Assembly: GCA_021464245.1 (NCBI GenBank)
Contig: JADCRB010000018.1
Span: forward strand, 1,590,213-1,654,212
Length of the DNA stretch: 64,000 bases
Direction of reading: 5' to 3'
DNA from: Carallia brachiata
Taxonomy: Eukaryota > Streptophyta > Magnoliopsida > Malpighiales > Rhizophoraceae
The stretch's first letter is position 1, and each line of letters begins with the position of its first letter. Under the pieces are notes generated by a model that worked only from the letters and a program-made list of their open reading frames with translations, searched no databases and was not told where the DNA came from. Shown one piece after another: positions 60,701-64,000 of this stretch. The position numbers and the translations under genes are program-made.

Positions 60701-63070
60701 CTGCTGCAGAAGAAGCTTGAGTTAGAGAAGCAATCTCGTCCACCTATACCTCCATCTGATCTGAGGAAACCTAGGAGACAATCTAGCAGACAGCCAAGAG
60801 ATACAGGTTTACCAAGCGGAAAACAGAGGCCAAAATCTGCCAAATTGCCGCCTAGCGATGACCAGTTGAGTCAGACAAGTAATGAATCAAGAAATTCAAG
60901 TCACCAAGAGGACGACATATCTCTGCAGTCCGAAAGCAACGTTATCTTCAATGTAAAGATGGATACCGAAAAAACAAGTGGTGATCACTCTGCTTTGAAC
61001 TGTGGTCGCCAGCATTTGTCCTCGAAGGCTTCGAGTCACCTGGTCTCTGGCTCAATGCAAAAAGTCAGCATTTTACAATTTTTGATTTCCTTCTCTCTAT
61101 CATTTCTGATCATACAGTTGAGTTAATTTGCCTTCCTTGTTTCAGAGCCCAACGTTTAGGCTGGAAGAGGATAGAACTTCGGCTGAACTCGATGTTGTTG
61201 CTCCAGAGCATCCTAGTCCTGTATCTGTTCTTGATACGTCCCTGTACAGAGATGATGCGTTGTCTCCTGTGAAGCAGATACCAAATGTGTCCACAGGTAA
61301 CACATGGCAGTTGCAAAAACTTTCTGTTGGTTGTGGTATATGTTACTATTTCCTGAGATTATATGTATTTAATGTCCATAACATGGAAAAGGGACTGAGA
61401 ATGCTTTATGGTGAGCGATTAAACTTTTGGTTAGATTCATGAAACGTAAACATTAAATGTTGTTGTCAGTAGATGATGGGTGCGATGCTGCAATCCTGAA
61501 GCAAAATAATAAATCTCTTCTTGATCGTGTTTGTAAATGTGGTTTCACCATGAAAGTTCATATTGTTTGTCAATTCTGTCAGTAACTTTTGGAACATGTG
61601 CCTTTCATATCAGATTTTTATATCTAAAGAACATTCAAGCTGTAGCATCAACATGCTCAACAATGTTCTAACGTTATATTAGTTTGCCTTTACATGTTCA
61701 AACAAGTCCAGGCTATATTCGTAGAAAGGTTGCCTTTTCATGTTCGAGCAAGTCCAGGCTATATTTGTAGAAAGCATGCCCTGCATCATTCTATGTCTGA
61801 ATTTGAAAACAAAATATATGAATGGTTATTAACCTATAACCTTAAGGTGTTGGGTAAAGTTGCAAACTACACTTTATTGTGATCTTTTAACTCTTTGCAG
61901 CAAATTCGATACACAGAAAAATGTTGCATTGTAGGACAACTAAATGGCAATATCTATGCTATTATACTTGATGGACTTTTGTTGGGAATATTATTCATTG
62001 ATCGTACAAATGCTCAGTCTCTTGTGAAAATCTAACCCTTCCCCAAAGAGAGCCTTGTGCATTGAGATGCCCATATATTGACTGTAATGAATGTGTTCAT
62101 TTGGGATAGGCTGTATAAATTATTTTGCAGTATGAGGGCTTTCTGCAGGCAGAGATCCTTGTTATACTATAATTGTTATTGGGTGCATAACTGGCCAAGC
62201 GCCAAATGTCACTTTATATTGTGTGACGTTGTAGATTGCAGTGATGAAGATTCCAGGAATCAACAGAGTGAAGAAATGTGGAGTCCTGCTGATAATTTGT
62301 CATCTGACAATGTTGCATCTGGTCTGACCTCAGAGATCAATCGCAGGAAATTACAAAAGGTTGAAAATTTAGTACAAAAGCTCAGACGATTGAACTCCAC
62401 TCATGACGAAGCCAGCACAGATTACATAGCTTCACTTTGTGAGAACACAAATCCAGACCACAGGTACATCTCAGAGATATTGTTAGCTTCTGGCCTTCTA
62501 CTCAGAGACCTCAGCTCTGGCCTCACGACACTGCAGCTTCACCCATCAGGCCACCCCATCAACCCAGAGTTGTTCTTTGTATTAGAACAAACCAAGGCCA
62601 GCACTTTGCTTTTAAAGGAAGAGTGCAGCCTTGGAAAGGCTGCTCCTTCAAAGAAAATGGCAGAAAATTTTCACCGGCAGCTCCTATTCGACGCTGTAAA
62701 TGAGATTCTCCTCAAAAAGTTTACTTTGGTCGGGCCCTGTCTCGAGCCATGGTTGAAGTCTGAGAAGTTGGCAAAGAAGACACTCAGTGCTCAAAAGCTT
62801 CTCAAAGATCTGTGCTTGGAGATAGATAAGCTTCAGGTCAGGAAATCAAAATGCGTACTAGACGGGGAGGAAGATTGCCTGAAAGGCGTTTTGTGGGATG
62901 ATGTGACGGGCTGTTCAGAGAGTTGGACGGATTTTCAAGGTGAAAAATCTGGTATAGTTTTAGATGTTGAGCGGTTGATATTTAAGGACTTGGTTGATGA
63001 AATTGTGATAGGCAAGGCGGCCGTTTCGCGAACGAAACCGGGTAGGCGCAGACAACTCTTTGTGAAGTAG
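57769..63070 (+). CDS. LONGIFOLIA/TRM-type protein, two opposite one-base indels in exon 3
   Basis: LONGIFOLIA1/2 (TRM family) promote polar cell elongation in leaves; related TRMs bind microtubules and recruit TON1. Exons: 57769-57913, 58579-58649, 59000-61063, 61146-61296, 62235-63070; phases agree and the total is about 1088 residues, longer than Arabidopsis LNG1/2. Family motifs in order: GCMTGIFQLFDR near the N-terminus, the Ser-rich STESSRASFSSSCSS block, SRDAPRFSYDGRE, the PPCVVAKLMGLEALPDS motif, the RPLEDL-like region (EIEKRLKDLEFEQSGRDLR), and a C-terminal domain ending LIFKDLVDEIVIGKAA and GRRRQLF. The long exon 3 is read in one frame to about 59475, in a second frame to about 59690, then in the first again: one base too many at GAAAAAGG (59474-59481) and one too few at TTAAATACC (about 59688-59695). 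As written, translation stops at TGA 59498-59500. The motifs in all three segments are conserved, so the protein was intact until recently, or the indels are errors. Confidence 0.88.
61684..61776 (+). repeat. 46-bp tandem duplication in LONGIFOLIA intron 4
   Basis: Two adjacent copies contain CAAGTCCAGGCTATATT and GTAGAAAG with a 46-bp period and few differences. It lies within the 938-bp intron between 61297 and 62234 and is not coding. Confidence 0.75.
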
Positions 63071-63525
63071 CAAAGACATCAGCAAATTGCCATCTCCTGA
63101 TCTCAATATCAACTTTTGAGATTTCCTCTTGCAATTGTGATATGCCTTTTTTTTTTTTTTTTGTGGGAAAAAGTTTCACTTCTAAGGCAAAATAATTTGT
63201 TTGTACTGATGTTCTGCATTTCTTGTAGAGAATTTCAATATCTTGGATCGTTACACTACACATAAATTAGAAATCATGGGTGATATTTATATAGAACAAA
63301 ATATGAGCAAGCCTTTTTTTTTTTTTTTGGGCCATAGAAGCTGCTTCGTTTGCAATTGTATGCTTATGCGTTGTTGAGAATTACTTGTTTTCCAATCATT
63401 CAGAAGCTTTGAATTGAAAGACTACATTAGCTAACAACAGGCATAAGCATGGGAATGGAACAAGAGGGGAATTACAATAAGGAGAATTACATGCTGATAC
63501 GAGGTATGCTTTTGCTATCCTTATA
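63071..63525. other. 3' UTR and downstream region of LONGIFOLIA
   Basis: Follows the stop codon; T-runs and AT-rich sequence fit a 3' UTR and its flank. No other gene is seen. Confidence 0.5.
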
Positions 63526-64000
63526 GGTGTCAAAATGAGTCATTGAGTCAAGGTTGGGTTGAGTCACTTCGAATTCGGGTTAGATTCGCGTTAATGTATG
63601 GGTTGGTCACGTCATTAAAAATGATAACGTGATATTTTTTATTAAAAATTTAAAAAATTTCGAAAATTTTGTTAAAAATTCTTAAAAGTTAAAAAAAATT
63701 ATATGATTAAAAAGTAATTGAACAAATTTCTTTTAAAATATTTTTAAAAATTAAAGAAAATTATATGATGAAAAAATAATTAAAGAAATTCTTTTAAAAT
63801 ATTCTAAAAAATTAAAATATAATTTAAAACTATATAAAAAATTTCAAAATATTTTAAAAAAATTTATAATTAAAATTTATATTAAAAATAATAAAATTTA
63901 TACTTTTTATAATATAAAATATGCTAAATTTTTTTATTTTATTTTTTGTTCCCTTAAGAAAAAAAATTTTGGGTCAGATGGGTCGAGTTAAAGTTTGACA
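63526..64000. mobile_element. Probable non-autonomous DNA element cut by the window edge
   Basis: Starts at about GGTGTCAAAATGAGTC with GTTGGGTTGAGTC-like subterminal motifs, runs through an AAATT-rich core, and ends at the window edge with GGGTCGAGTTAAAGTTTGACA, whose reverse complement TGTCAAA matches the left end. The outermost right bases and any target duplication lie outside the window. Confidence 0.5.

Noticed and set aside
61470..61510. Extra LONGIFOLIA exon starting after GTTGTCAG
   Set aside because: The frame is open only briefly and no fitting donor was seen; joining 61296 directly to 62235 keeps the phase.
1..64000. CRISPR arrays, bacterial operons or organelle insertions
   Set aside because: No regularly spaced repeats, no ribosome-binding-site-led gene clusters and no recognisable plastid or mitochondrial genes were seen; the genes are spliced nuclear plant genes.

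Overview
The window is nuclear DNA from a flowering plant, most likely a eudicot. Genes have many short exons with GT-AG introns, the intergenic DNA is AT-rich, small DNA transposons are common, and every recognisable protein is closest to an Arabidopsis family member. I cannot name the species from sequence alone.

Layout. 1-6095: no gene; a tRNA-derived SINE (1238-1474) and a hAT-type non-autonomous transposon (2237-3187). 6096-19862: three COBRA-family genes (GPI-anchored wall proteins needed for cellulose deposition): a broken COBL4-like copy (+, 6096-9828), a COBL4 orthologue with one single-base frameshift (+, 13786-16140), and an apparently intact COBRA orthologue facing it tail to tail (-, 16943-19862). 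24165-28507: intact 14-exon CstF50, a WD40 subunit of the mRNA 3'-end cleavage complex. 29537-31088: single-exon PPR protein PNM1 on the other strand, with a frameshift near the start. 33206-35230: C-terminal two thirds of a purple acid phosphatase of the PAP1/24/27 type whose N-terminal exon is not found. 38875-41220: LINE remnants. 42039-49123: an 11-exon kelch-repeat protein with a 4-bp duplication in exon 2. 49124-57768: repeat-rich gene desert with a second clear hAT element (51443-52113). 57769-63070: a LONGIFOLIA/TRM-type regulator of polar cell elongation, whose large exon carries two opposite one-base indels. A further repeat runs off the right edge.

How the genes fit together. COB, CstF50 and PNM1 keep the order of Arabidopsis At5g60920-At5g60960, while LONGIFOLIA near a COBRA-like gene matches the LNG1/COBL4 and LNG2/COBL1 neighbourhoods. 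The window therefore joins, in one place, gene pairs that Arabidopsis has split over duplicated segments. Two of the linked families (COBRA and LONGIFOLIA) both control anisotropic growth, but nothing in the DNA shows co-regulation.

I found no convincing new biological system. The notable points are: (1) five short indels in four otherwise well-conserved genes, mostly in homopolymers, which must be resolved as assembly error or real gene decay; (2) a decayed duplicate exon inside a kelch intron; (3) a phosphatase with all its metal ligands but no N-terminal exon; and (4) transposons with exact target-site duplications, one of them interrupting a duplicated flank so that an empty-site copy survives next to it.
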